From assembly GCA_051846895.1 (NCBI GenBank), contig JBPYCQ010000001.1:1-64000 (forward strand): a stretch of DNA of 64,000 nucleotides, in the 5' to 3' direction. The position numbers and the translations under genes were made by a program. This DNA comes from CALKAL01 sp051846895. GTDB lineage: Bacteria > Bacillota > Bacilli > Bacillales > Alkalibacillaceae. The stretch's first letter is position 1; each line of letters starts with the position of its first letter. Of this stretch, positions 25,054 to 33,353 are shown piece after piece. The notes beneath the pieces are model-generated. The model did no database searches. It saw only the letters and a list, made by a program, of their open reading frames with translations, and was not told where the DNA came from.

Positions 25054-25926
25054 ATGCTCGGTGGCATTCGAATTAAAAATACGTTATTCATATTGCTTGG
25101 GGCAGCTATATTCTCTTTCGGCATCGTTAATATTAATATGCAAAACAATTTAGCTGAAGGAGGATTTACAGGAATTACATTATTATTATATTTCATGTTT
25201 TCATGGGACCCAGGAGTAATGAACCTAATATTGAACATCCCTGTGTTCTTTGTCGGTTGGAAACTACTTGGTAAAACAACATTCGTTTATACGCTCATTG
25301 GAACTGTTGCTGTGTCAATTTATTTATGGGTATTTCAATTGTACCCATTTGATTTTTCTTTACAAAATGATATGACTTTAGCCGCGTTATTTGCTGGAAT
25401 GTTTATAGGTGTTGGATTAGGAATTATTTTTCGTTATGGTGGTACAACTGGCGGAGTCGATATTATTGCAAGATTAGTTCATAAATATGTCGGCTGGAGT
25501 ATGGGGCGTACAATGTTTTTATTTGATGCCGTTGTGATTGTTTCATCGATTCTTTTATATTTGAGCAAAATTGAAGGCATGTACACGTTAGTAGCTGTTT
25601 TTATCGGAGCAAGAGTCATTGACTTTATTCAAGAAGGGGCATACGCTGCACGTGGTGCGATGATTATTTCTGAAAATAGTAAACAGTTATCTCGCAAAAT
25701 TATTGAAGATATGGATCGTGGAGTAACTGTCTTAAATGGTAGTGGGAGCTATACTGGTGAGCGTCGTGATGTCTTATACTGTGTGGTTGGCCGAAATGAA
25801 ATTGTTAAATTAAAAAGCATAATTAATGATATTGATCCACATGCATTTGTTTCTGTCATGTCAGTACATGATGTATTAGGAGAAGGCTTTACATTAGATG
25901 AGAATAAAAGACCTATTGAACAATAA
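25054..25926 (+). CDS. ypjC: YitT family membrane protein (YpjC)
   Basis: The 290-aa protein has about five hydrophobic transmembrane segments in its first 190 residues. These are followed by a cytoplasmic DUF2179 domain, marked by the DRGVTVLNGSGSYTG and DVLYCVVGRNE segments near 215-250. This is the YitT/DUF161-DUF2179 architecture. Transport function has been proposed for the family but is not established. AGGAGGTG stands 5 bases before the chosen ATG at 25054, which rules against the ATG at 25036. It converges with the metalloprotease gene across a strong terminator. Confidence 0.9.
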   Translation: MLGGIRIKNTLFILLGAAIFSFGIVNINMQNNLAEGGFTGITLLLYFMFSWDPGVMNLILNIPVFFVGWKLLGKTTFVYTLIGTVAVSIYLWVFQLYPFDFSLQNDMTLAALFAGMFIGVGLGIIFRYGGTTGGVDIIARLVHKYVGWSMGRTMFLFDAVVIVSSILLYLSKIEGMYTLVAVFIGARVIDFIQEGAYAARGAMIISENSKQLSRKIIEDMDRGVTVLNGSGSYTGERRDVLYCVVGRNEIVKLKSIINDIDPHAFVSVMSVHDVLGEGFTLDENKRPIEQ

Positions 25927-25959
25927 AAGAACAACGCTCAATCAAGAGCGTTGTTCTTT
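25926..25959. terminator. Bidirectional terminator
   Basis: AAAGAACAACGCTC (25926-25939) and GAGCGTTGTTCTTT (25946-25959) form a perfect 14-bp stem with a 6-base loop. T-rich tracts on both sides serve the converging genes. Confidence 0.95.
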
Positions 25960-26642
25960 TATTCTCTATTTGCACTTAAGAAGATCATAACAAATCTTAA
26001 TAGTTCCATGAGTGCAACAATAGCTGCTGCTACGTATGTCCATGCAGCTGCGTTTAGAACTTTTTTAGTTTCTCTATGTTCTTGGCTTGCAATAATGCCA
26101 GACGAAACTAATTGGTCCATTGCCCGGTTAGAAGCATTAAATTCAACTGGTAATGTCACGAGTTGAAAAAGTACAGCAAAACCCATTAAGGCAATTCCCA
26201 CCGCCGCGAGATTTAGCATTTGAAGAAAAAATCCTGCAATAATTAAAAAATACGACAAATTTGAACCAAGACTTGCTACTGGTACTAAAGCATGTCTAAA
26301 TCGCAAAAAGCTATAATTCTCTGCGTCTTGAATAGCATGTCCTACCTCATGGGCTGCTACAGCAGCAGCCGCTTGTGAATATTCATGAAAGTTATGTGAA
26401 GATAATCGAACAACTTTATCTCTCGGGTCATAGTGATCCGATAAAAATCCCTTAGTCTCTTCAATCCGTACGTTATATAAACCGTTATCGTCTAATATTT
26501 TTCGAGCAACTTGAGCACCTGTCATACGTGAAGAATTGGCAATTCTCATATGCTTTTTGTAGGTGCTTTTGACTTTATTGCTCGCCCACATCGGCAAAAT
26601 TAATAATACAGCAAAATAGATTAAAAGTGTCCCCAATGTCAT
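25959..26642 (-). CDS. Membrane zinc metallopeptidase (YugP-like)
   Basis: This 227-aa integral membrane protein has the zinc-binding HEVGH motif at 98-102 and belongs to the neutral zinc metallopeptidase family that includes YugP. It has one transmembrane segment at the N-terminus (about 3-20) and two or three more in the C-terminal half. Substrates are unknown. The start at 26642 has GGAGGAAG about 7 bases upstream. It sits between ypjC and the ypjB/ypjA position, where B. subtilis has no such gene, so it is an insertion into the conserved order. Confidence 0.88.
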   Translation of the reverse strand: MTLGTLLIYFAVLLILPMWASNKVKSTYKKHMRIANSSRMTGAQVARKILDDNGLYNVRIEETKGFLSDHYDPRDKVVRLSSHNFHEYSQAAAAVAAHEVGHAIQDAENYSFLRFRHALVPVASLGSNLSYFLIIAGFFLQMLNLAAVGIALMGFAVLFQLVTLPVEFNASNRAMDQLVSSGIIASQEHRETKKVLNAAAWTYVAAAIVALMELLRFVMIFLSANRE

Positions 26643-26684
26643 GTTGATCTTCCTCCAATTTTTCAAGTCCCTCTATAGTCAATT

Positions 26685-26864
26685 TTAGTCAAACTCATTT
26701 TTGGAGTCAATTTTTTTGTCTTGAGATTCCTTATGTTCCTTTTTATATTTTTTCCAACCAACATAAAATAATGTTGTGAAAATTATAGAAGAAACGAGAA
26801 TTATTGTGACAACAAAACCATTCCATGTTGGTGCAGACGCCAAAGGAATAGTGTGAATCAACAT
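26685..26864 (-). CDS. 59-aa single-pass membrane protein at the ypjB position
   Basis: The product begins MLIHTIPLAS. It has one membrane segment at about 15-36, then a charged, lysine- and glutamate-rich cytoplasmic tail ending NEFD. GGAG lies about 9 bases before the ATG, which supports translation. It occupies the place of the much larger sporulation protein YpjB, between ypjA and ypjC. A single C-terminal membrane helix with a basic tail is also what the end of YpjB looks like. It could be a shortened YpjB or an unrelated small membrane protein. Confidence 0.6.
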   Translation of the reverse strand: MLIHTIPLASAPTWNGFVVTIILVSSIIFTTLFYVGWKKYKKEHKESQDKKIDSKNEFD

Positions 26865-26903
26865 ATTTCCATCTCCCCGTAAACCTTTTTATATATGATA
26901 TGC

Positions 26904-27482
26904 TTACGAGGCTTTAATGGTACGTTGCTTCACAGCAAAGCGATAGACTAAGTATATAGATAATATGCTTAACCAAAACGTAAAATAACCTATTTCATTC
27001 ATATATTCCGATAATGTATGATATCTTGGCATCATACCAAATACATAGTCAATCACATCATTATGTAATGTCCAAATAGCTGCAAAAATTAAATGTTTCA
27101 TTTCAATTTTGTAAAATGGAGCGTACAGAATGCCTTGTATCGCCATAGCTCCATGAGAAATGATTAACATTAAGGCATCTTCGGTTACAGGAGCACCTTT
27201 CATAAAGGTAAGGACATTCATGACGACTGCCCAAATGCCATATTTAAATAATGTTAGCATAGCAAGTGCTTCAAAGTACTTGAAATGTTTATTAAGTAAA
27301 AAGCCTAATAAAACAATGACAAAAAATAATGAGGCTGTCGGGCTATCGGGCACGAATGGCAAAAATATGATAGGTGTATCTTTTAGTTGTGATTCGTACC
27401 AAATATAGCCATAGATTGTCCCAAAGAAATTAATAATAAATAGTAGTATTAGAAATTTACGATCCATTAATAAAAATTTCAT
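26904..27482 (-). CDS. ypjA: YpjA family membrane protein (DUF1405)
   Basis: This 192-aa hydrophobic protein has about five transmembrane segments spread over its length and matches the DUF1405 family in size and sequence (an N-terminal YIWYESQL segment and a FLPFVPDSPTASLFF loop). It lies downstream of qcrC, as in B. subtilis, but a terminator between them suggests only partial co-transcription. The function is unknown. Start at 27482 with AAGGTG about 10 bases upstream. Confidence 0.88.
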   Translation of the reverse strand: MKFLLMDRKFLILLFIINFFGTIYGYIWYESQLKDTPIIFLPFVPDSPTASLFFVIVLLGFLLNKHFKYFEALAMLTLFKYGIWAVVMNVLTFMKGAPVTEDALMLIISHGAMAIQGILYAPFYKIEMKHLIFAAIWTLHNDVIDYVFGMMPRYHTLSEYMNEIGYFTFWLSILSIYLVYRFAVKQRTIKAS

Positions 27483-27506
27483 AATAGTTTATCACCTTAT
27501 ACAGAA

Positions 27507-27540
27507 AAAGCTGACTTATAATCATAAGCCAGCTTTTAAA
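27507..27540 (-). terminator. Terminator after qcrC
   Basis: On the minus strand AAAAGCTGGCTTAT and ATAAGTCAGCTTTT form a long stem with one mismatch and a 3-base loop. TTTTT follows within the stem end, immediately after the qcrC stop. Confidence 0.8.
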
Positions 27541-27541
27541 A

Positions 27542-28366
27542 TTAATTTTCATTACTATCTGCTGTTTCTTCTGCTTCGCCTTCACCTTCACCTTGGCTAT
27601 TAACAGAAACAATGAATTCCGCTAATGCAGTTAACTCCTCATCAGTACCTTTAAACATATTAGCAGGCATTTTTCCGATTCCGTTTACCGCAATCTCCTT
27701 AATCGCATCCGCGTCATAAGGAATTCCAATTAATGTTGGACCTAAACCAACATTACCTTGTAGAGAATCTCCGTGACAGCTCATACAGTTAGCGGCATAC
27801 ACTTCATAACCCGGGTCGGAAGTATCGATCTCAACTTCAGGTGCTTGATGTTCAACAGAGTATAAAGCACGTTGTTCCCAATCTACAGCAGCAACTGATT
27901 CATATGTTAACCAGATAACTGATGTTACACCTAACAGCATCAACCCAGTAGCAATAGGTCGTCTTGTTAAACGACGTTCAGGTCCTTTGTCAAGGAACGG
28001 TGCAAGTAATAAAGCACCAAAAGCTAATCCTGGAATAACTACTGTACCTACAACTACATAATCACCAGATGCATAAGAATACTTAAGTAACTCATATAAG
28101 AACAAGAAATACCAGTCGGGTAACGGAATATACGCTGAATTGTTTGGATCTGCCTGTTGCTCAAGTGGAGATGGAGCAGCAGCAACTAAACATAGAAATC
28201 CAATTAGAAATACCGCACCTACTAACCATTCTTTAAGTAAGAAGTTCGGCCAAAAGGCTTCCGTTCTTCCTGGATATTCTGAATAATCTTTTGGAATCGT
28301 ATTACGTTCCGTTTTATCGAGAACACGTGAGTCCCCAACGAATTTCATACCTTTACCTCTACGCAA
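27542..28366 (-). CDS. qcrC: Menaquinol:cytochrome c reductase cytochrome b/c subunit
   Basis: This 274-aa subunit fuses the C-terminal half of cytochrome b (subunit IV-like membrane helices in the first 160 residues) to a cytochrome c domain. The haem site CMSCH is near residue 195, and an axial Met lies in GKMPANMF. This split arrangement is typical of Bacillus bc-type complexes. The start is TTG at 28366: it has AAAGGAGG 9 bases upstream and aligns with the B. subtilis start, better than the ATG at 28348. The C-terminal tail is Glu/Gly-rich. Last gene of qcrABC. Confidence 0.95.
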   Translation of the reverse strand: MRRGKGMKFVGDSRVLDKTERNTIPKDYSEYPGRTEAFWPNFLLKEWLVGAVFLIGFLCLVAAAPSPLEQQADPNNSAYIPLPDWYFLFLYELLKYSYASGDYVVVGTVVIPGLAFGALLLAPFLDKGPERRLTRRPIATGLMLLGVTSVIWLTYESVAAVDWEQRALYSVEHQAPEVEIDTSDPGYEVYAANCMSCHGDSLQGNVGLGPTLIGIPYDADAIKEIAVNGIGKMPANMFKGTDEELTALAEFIVSVNSQGEGEGEAEETADSNEN

Positions 28367-28404
28367 GATGTGTTCCCTCCTTTTCAGTACAATTGTTTAA
28401 TGAC

Positions 28405-29079
28405 TTATAGTGGTCCAGATATACCTTGTCGGCGAATCATGATAAAGTGAATTCCCATTAAGACAAATAATGCAGCTGGTAAGAAGAACACATGAATCGC
28501 AAAGAAACGGGTTAGTGTTTGTGCACCAACTATTTCAGGATCTCCAGCTAATAAAGTTTTAAGCTCAGTACCTATATAAGGTACACTTTCTGCAATTTCA
28601 AGTCCAACTTGAGTTGCGAAGAATGCTTTGTTATCCCATGGTAATAGATATCCTGTGAAACCTAAACCTAACATAACAAAGAATAATAATACCCCGACAA
28701 TCCAGTTCAATTCACGAGGTTTCTTATATGCACCTTGGAAAAATACTCGTAATGTATGTAAGAAAATCATTACGATTACAACACTTGCTCCCCAGTGATG
28801 CATTCCTCTAACGATTTGTCCGTGTGCCACTTGTGATTGTAAATACTTCACCGATTGGAAAGCATTTTCAATATCTGGTACATAGTACATCGTTAAAAAC
28901 ATACCTGATAGCACTTGAATAACCGTAACAAAAAACGTTAATCCACCGAAACAATAAACAAATGCTGAAAAGTGATGGGCTGGGTTAACGTGTTCAGGTA
29001 CTTCATGATCTGCAATATCGCGCCAAATCGGCGTAATATCCAAACGTTCATCGATCCAATTATAAATTTTTTGTAGCAT
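28405..29079 (-). CDS. qcrB: Menaquinol:cytochrome c reductase cytochrome b subunit
   Basis: This 224-aa, four-helix cytochrome b6-type subunit carries the bis-His ligands for two b haems, in the HHWGASVVIVMIFLH segment (about 90-105) and in RFFAIHVFFLP and the GIHFIMIR segment near the C-terminus. It oxidises menaquinol at the outer face and passes electrons to the Rieske centre of QcrA. The ribosome-binding site AAAGGAGG is strong. Only 3 bases separate it from qcrA. Confidence 0.96.
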   Translation of the reverse strand: MLQKIYNWIDERLDITPIWRDIADHEVPEHVNPAHHFSAFVYCFGGLTFFVTVIQVLSGMFLTMYYVPDIENAFQSVKYLQSQVAHGQIVRGMHHWGASVVIVMIFLHTLRVFFQGAYKKPRELNWIVGVLLFFVMLGLGFTGYLLPWDNKAFFATQVGLEIAESVPYIGTELKTLLAGDPEIVGAQTLTRFFAIHVFFLPAALFVLMGIHFIMIRRQGISGPL

Positions 29080-29082
29080 ATA

Positions 29083-29598
29083 TTACGCCTCCTTTCTAGG
29101 ATTCGATTTACCGGATAAATACAATTTTCCGTCAGTGATTTTGTACTCATATTGATGTAGTGGTTCAGTAGGAGGTGTATTAGCAATATTTACACCATAC
29201 TTATCATAACGTCCATCATGACATGGGCAGAAAAATTCATTTGGATATTCTTCACGAGAATTCCAATCTACTGTACAACCTAAGTGAGTACATACGGGTG
29301 ACAACGCTAAAAGATTTCCTTCTGCATCGTTGTAAATCCATGCTGTTCTTTCGACTTGAGATTCATACCATCCGTCTACTTGGTCAATATTAAATGTCTT
29401 ACGTTGTGGTTCATTTGTGATTTCATCGACATCCATTACATAAATAAAATCTGATTCCTTATCAGCTTTTAGTAATGGATCAATGGCAAACCCTACCATT
29501 GGTGCAAGTAATGCAGCACCCATAAAACCACCTACACCTGTCAATGTGTAATTTAAAAATTGACGGCGTGAAACTTGATTACTCTTCTTATCACTCAT
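29083..29598 (-). CDS. qcrA: Menaquinol:cytochrome c reductase Rieske iron-sulphur subunit
   Basis: This 171-aa protein has an N-terminal SRRQF Tat-like signal and a membrane anchor (about 15-38), followed by a Rieske [2Fe-2S] domain. Cluster ligands are C103 and H105 in CTHLGC and C124 and H127 in CPCHDG; C108 and C126 can form the disulphide. It transfers electrons from menaquinol to cytochrome c. The start at 29598 follows a G-rich site, and a good sigma-A promoter stands about 80 bases upstream. First gene of qcrA-qcrB-qcrC. Confidence 0.97.
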   Translation of the reverse strand: MSDKKSNQVSRRQFLNYTLTGVGGFMGAALLAPMVGFAIDPLLKADKESDFIYVMDVDEITNEPQRKTFNIDQVDGWYESQVERTAWIYNDAEGNLLALSPVCTHLGCTVDWNSREEYPNEFFCPCHDGRYDKYGVNIANTPPTEPLHQYEYKITDGKLYLSGKSNPRKEA

Positions 29599-29673
29599 GT
29601 TTTTCCCCCCTCTATCCATTCAGTTAAAAACGAACAGGGTAAAGTTGTGTTACATATTTATTAGGACAATACA

Positions 29674-29702
29674 ATGATAGCGTAAACGATGAAACTGGTC
29701 AA
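29674..29702 (-). promoter_or_regulatory. Sigma-A promoter of qcrABC
   Basis: On the minus strand TTGACC (29697-29702) and TATCAT (29674-29679) are exactly 17 bases apart, in the gap between ypiF and qcrA. Both hexamers match the consensus at five of six positions. The leader would be about 70 bases. Confidence 0.7.
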
Positions 29703-29735
29703 TAAAAACCACGTTTTGATGAAAAAATGTCATAA

Positions 29736-30203
29736 TTAATTACTATTCCAACTATCCATAATTAATTGCTCAATTTCTTTTACTTGAGATTGAATAAATT
29801 GTTGAGTTTCTTTTTGATTTAAATCACCATCTTTAATACTTGGAATCCATAATAGTTCTGCATCAATTTCTCTAATTAATTTGCGCCAATCTCTATCAAA
29901 TGTTATTAGAAAGATGTATTTAAAAGGTTGGTGATTGATGCTTTCAATGTATTGTTCTAATTTAGGCTGTTCGTTTGTTATTTTGTCATTCTTCATGTAG
30001 TAATATTCAGGAAAAAGGAAAACTCTCCCTTTCAATTGTTGTTCGATATGGTTAGTGTATAACTCCATCACTTCTTTTTGAAAGGATAGTTTAACCATTT
30101 CTTCATCTTGACTAAAGTTTAATGGTACTAATGGGATAATTGCTGTGTCAATATACTCTTTAGACTCTACATATTGTTTAATATCTTTTACTTTCCATTT
30201 CAT
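29736..30203 (-). CDS. ypiF: YpiF family protein (DUF2487)
   Basis: The 155-aa soluble protein matches YpiF in start (MKWKVKDI), length and position between ypiB and qcrA. No catalytic motif is visible and the function is unknown. A TTG three codons upstream is in frame, but the ATG at 30203 aligns with the family start and has AGGAG about 10 bases upstream. It follows ypiB with a 13-base gap in the ypiA-ypiB-ypiF unit. Confidence 0.8.
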   Translation of the reverse strand: MKWKVKDIKQYVESKEYIDTAIIPLVPLNFSQDEEMVKLSFQKEVMELYTNHIEQQLKGRVFLFPEYYYMKNDKITNEQPKLEQYIESINHQPFKYIFLITFDRDWRKLIREIDAELLWIPSIKDGDLNQKETQQFIQSQVKEIEQLIMDSWNSN

Positions 30204-30216
30204 AAAATGCAAACTC

Positions 30217-30762
30217 CTATTTTTCTTTTTGTTGAATATTTTTTAATTTATCGGTCCACTGTAAGAAATCATCTTCGTTTCCTTCATCAAGAGCATCATC
30301 AATCATTTGTTTCAATCTTTTTATTTCATATTCCTTTGTTTGGGTCTCAATAAACTTCTCAAGATAAATATAATCCTCATTATTTAAATAATAATCATCT
30401 GGTAGATATGGGTTATCTTCTAATACATTAGCATATAGGAGAGATTGTCTTACTCCATCAAAAATAAATTCCATAAATAATGACTCTTCAGGATTAAGAC
30501 GAATATCATGAAAAGCTTTATCCACTTCTGTCGTAACGACGTGATCTTTATAGAAACGAAACGGTCTTTTTTCATCTTGTACTTTAGAAATAACAATACT
30601 TCTCGGGCATAGATGCGCTTCATAAACAAAATGAATTTGATTTAATAAATGATCTCGCTTCATCACATATTGTAATAACCATACGATTTCTCGATGGTAA
30701 AAAGAATGATTTGCTAAAAACCATTTAATAAAAATACGTTTTTTTTCAGGTGTTACATTCAT
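30217..30762 (-). CDS. ypiB: YpiB family protein (UPF0302)
   Basis: This 181-aa protein has the UPF0302 N-terminal region, with the conserved KRIFIKWFLANHSFYHREIVW-type start (shown here only in outline) and the CPRSIVIS segment near 52-59. An IDEAL-motif-like C-terminal helix follows (IDDALDEGNEDDF near 152-164). It is co-transcribed with ypiA and ypiF. The biochemical role is unknown; the conserved IDEAL domain in other proteins mediates protein contacts. Confidence 0.85.
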   Translation of the reverse strand: MNVTPEKKRIFIKWFLANHSFYHREIVWLLQYVMKRDHLLNQIHFVYEAHLCPRSIVISKVQDEKRPFRFYKDHVVTTEVDKAFHDIRLNPEESLFMEFIFDGVRQSLLYANVLEDNPYLPDDYYLNNEDYIYLEKFIETQTKEYEIKRLKQMIDDALDEGNEDDFLQWTDKLKNIQQKEK

Positions 30763-30778
30763 TTAGCCCACCTACTAA

Positions 30779-32032
30779 TTAATCATTTTCTAAACGCTCG
30801 AGATAATCCATCACTTCAAGATCATCTGGGAACTCGTTTATATATGCACGCAAATATTGAATGGCTTCGTTCAAATTCCCTTCTTCGACTAAAAAGAAAC
30901 CATATTCTTTTTGAAAATCTGGATTACTCTTAAAAACTAAAGATGCCTTTTCATACATTGACTGAGATTGCTCAAATAAATCAAGTTCATTATATATTTG
31001 TGCTGCTCTCCATTCTAATATATCAGGATATGGCTGAAATTTCATTAATTCTTCTACAAGCTTTTTCGCATCGTTATATTCTTCATAAGTAAAATAAATA
31101 TTTAAAAGCTCCTCAATCGCCTCTTCATGTCCTGGGTCAAGCGCTATTGCTTCTTTTAAATAACTTTTTGCTTCTTCTATTCGATTCAATTTTAGTTCAT
31201 TTCTTGCTAGTGTAATATACAAATCAATATTGTATTCATCGTTTTTTAACCCATTTTTTAAAATATGGTTAGCTTCTTCTAACATTCCTTCATATTCATA
31301 AGCCTTTGCTAAATAGGGGTAAACACTTGTGTAATCACGATCAAGTTTAATTAAATCTTTCCAAACCTTTATGGAAATATCATATCTTTCAAGCTGGTAG
31401 GCGGTGTATCCATATTTGAATAAATCATCAGGATTGTTTAGCTCTAATTGTTGATAAACATTTAAAGCTTCCTCCCATTTTCCAATGGAAGAGTAACACT
31501 CAGCTAAACGTTCGGTGATATTTACGAAAGGAAACTGATTAGCAAAATCAGCAAGTTTCTCATAATAAGGAATTGCTTTAGCATAATCCCCTACATGAAA
31601 ATACAATTCTGCTAACCCTAAGTCGATGGCTTCATCATCTGTCGATAGCTGTTTGGCTTGAAGCAATTTTTGTTCTGACACTTCATATAAACCTTGTGAT
31701 TGATATATATCAGCTAAAACGACAAGTGCCCTTATATAATTAGGATCATTAGGTTCAATGCTTTCAACTAGATCCAATGCTTTTTCATCCTGCTCTAAAT
31801 CAATATAAATATCTGCTAACATAAATTTAATTTCAAAATCATCAGGGTAATCTTGTAATAATTCTTTAAAAATATTTAGTGCTTCATCTAAATAACCCCA
31901 ACTATGTAACAGTTCACCTATCGCAAATTGATCCTCTTCAGTCTCCGAACTTATATGTTCAAGTAAATAATTGACTGCTTCATTTACTTTTCCTGAGTCA
32001 TACATCTCTAATGCTGTTTGAATTAAATCCAT
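30779..32032 (-). CDS. ypiA: Tetratricopeptide repeat protein YpiA
   Basis: The 417-aa protein is built almost entirely of tandem TPR helical hairpins, about ten, each with the usual W/L-G-Y-A-F-P spacing, so it is a protein-binding scaffold. No signal peptide or membrane segment is present, so it should be cytoplasmic. It lies between aroA and ypiB, as in B. subtilis, with a 28-base gap to aroA. Binding partners cannot be told from sequence. Confidence 0.88.
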   Translation of the reverse strand: MDLIQTALEMYDSGKVNEAVNYLLEHISSETEEDQFAIGELLHSWGYLDEALNIFKELLQDYPDDFEIKFMLADIYIDLEQDEKALDLVESIEPNDPNYIRALVVLADIYQSQGLYEVSEQKLLQAKQLSTDDEAIDLGLAELYFHVGDYAKAIPYYEKLADFANQFPFVNITERLAECYSSIGKWEEALNVYQQLELNNPDDLFKYGYTAYQLERYDISIKVWKDLIKLDRDYTSVYPYLAKAYEYEGMLEEANHILKNGLKNDEYNIDLYITLARNELKLNRIEEAKSYLKEAIALDPGHEEAIEELLNIYFTYEEYNDAKKLVEELMKFQPYPDILEWRAAQIYNELDLFEQSQSMYEKASLVFKSNPDFQKEYGFFLVEEGNLNEAIQYLRAYINEFPDDLEVMDYLERLEND

Positions 32033-32060
32033 AATTATTTGTCACCCCTTTTCTATAAAA

Positions 32061-33341
32061 TCAACTTTGCAATAGTTGACCTAGTTCTGAATAAAACGTT
32101 GGATAAGATATGCTAACACAAGTTTCATTTTCAATTGAAACGGGATTTTCACTCACTAATGCAGCAATAGCAGCCACCATAGCCATTCGATGATCGCCAA
32201 ATGAATCAACGGCTCCTCCTGTAAGCTTACTGGGTCCGTTTATAATTATGCTTTGTTCTCCTTCAGCAACGTCAGCCCCTAATTTTGATAATATGTCAAC
32301 GGTTGCATGTATTCGGTCCGTTTCTTTATAACGCAATTCTTGTAAGTTGTCGATAGTCATTTTTCCGTCGGCTTGAGTAGCAGCAAGAGCTAATAAAGGA
32401 ATCTCATCTACCATTAAAGGAATTTCATTTTTTTGAATGGTTGTAGGTTGTAGTTTTGAATATTTTGCAACCACTGTTCCTACTGGCTCTTTACCAACAT
32501 AATTCGTCGTAGCCACCTCAATATTTGCCCCCATTCTTTTTAAAGCATGTATGAGGCCAGTACGTGTAGGATTTAAACCAACGTTATTAATCGTGATCTC
32601 ACTATTTGGCGATATAATAGCTGCAACAATCCAATTAGCTGCTGAAGATATATCACCTGGAATATCAAATGATGCACCGATTAATTGCTGACTGCCGTCA
32701 ATTGTTATTTCATTACCCTCTTCATTTATTTTTCCGCCAAATTCAGTGATTAGTCGTTCTGTGTGATCGCGTGTTACGTTATTTTGAATAACTGTCGTTT
32801 GACCTTCCGTCAATAATCCAGCTAATAATATAGCTGATTTAATCTGAGCGCTATCTACTGGCAGTTCATAACGAATAGGTGTCAAACCACCACCTTGAAT
32901 TGAAATAGGTAGTTTCCCGTTGCGACTAGTTATTTCAGCACCCATTTGTTTTAATGGATTAATTACTCGACTCATTGGTCTGTTTTGTAATGAATCATCC
33001 CCAGTAAGCGTCACTTCAAAAGGTAAAGCAGCGCATACTCCTAAAAATAGTCTAGCTGTTGTACCTGAATTCCCTAAATATATTTCATGTTTAGGCGAGA
33101 TAAACTCTTTTATCCCATTACTTTTAATTATCACTCTACCTTTATTCTTTTCAATCGATACACCTAATTGGCGAAAGGCTTCAATCGTTCTTTGACAATC
33201 GTCAGACTCTAGAAAATGGTTTATCTCTGTTTCACCATTTGCTAGTGATCCAAATATGACAGCGCGATGTGATATTGATTTGTCACCTGGAACGTTAACT
33301 GTTCCTCTGATTGCTTTACTATTCGCGTGAATTGTTTTCAT
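32061..33341 (-). CDS. aroA: 3-phosphoshikimate 1-carboxyvinyltransferase (EPSP synthase)
   Basis: This 426-aa enzyme transfers enolpyruvate from PEP to shikimate-3-phosphate. The N-terminal GDKSISHRA motif (about 19-27) binds substrate. LGNSGTTARLF (about 90-100) and RYKETDR near 338 complete the two family signatures. The residue pattern LGNSGTT is GNSGT rather than the GNAGT of class I, which resembles the class II Gram-positive enzymes. It is named aroE in B. subtilis. Here it directly follows aroB with a 12-base gap and no trp, his or tyr genes between. Confidence 0.96.
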   Translation of the reverse strand: MKTIHANSKAIRGTVNVPGDKSISHRAVIFGSLANGETEINHFLESDDCQRTIEAFRQLGVSIEKNKGRVIIKSNGIKEFISPKHEIYLGNSGTTARLFLGVCAALPFEVTLTGDDSLQNRPMSRVINPLKQMGAEITSRNGKLPISIQGGGLTPIRYELPVDSAQIKSAILLAGLLTEGQTTVIQNNVTRDHTERLITEFGGKINEEGNEITIDGSQQLIGASFDIPGDISSAANWIVAAIISPNSEITINNVGLNPTRTGLIHALKRMGANIEVATTNYVGKEPVGTVVAKYSKLQPTTIQKNEIPLMVDEIPLLALAATQADGKMTIDNLQELRYKETDRIHATVDILSKLGADVAEGEQSIIINGPSKLTGGAVDSFGDHRMAMVAAIAALVSENPVSIENETCVSISYPTFYSELGQLLQS

Positions 33342-33353
33342 TAAAATTATCCC

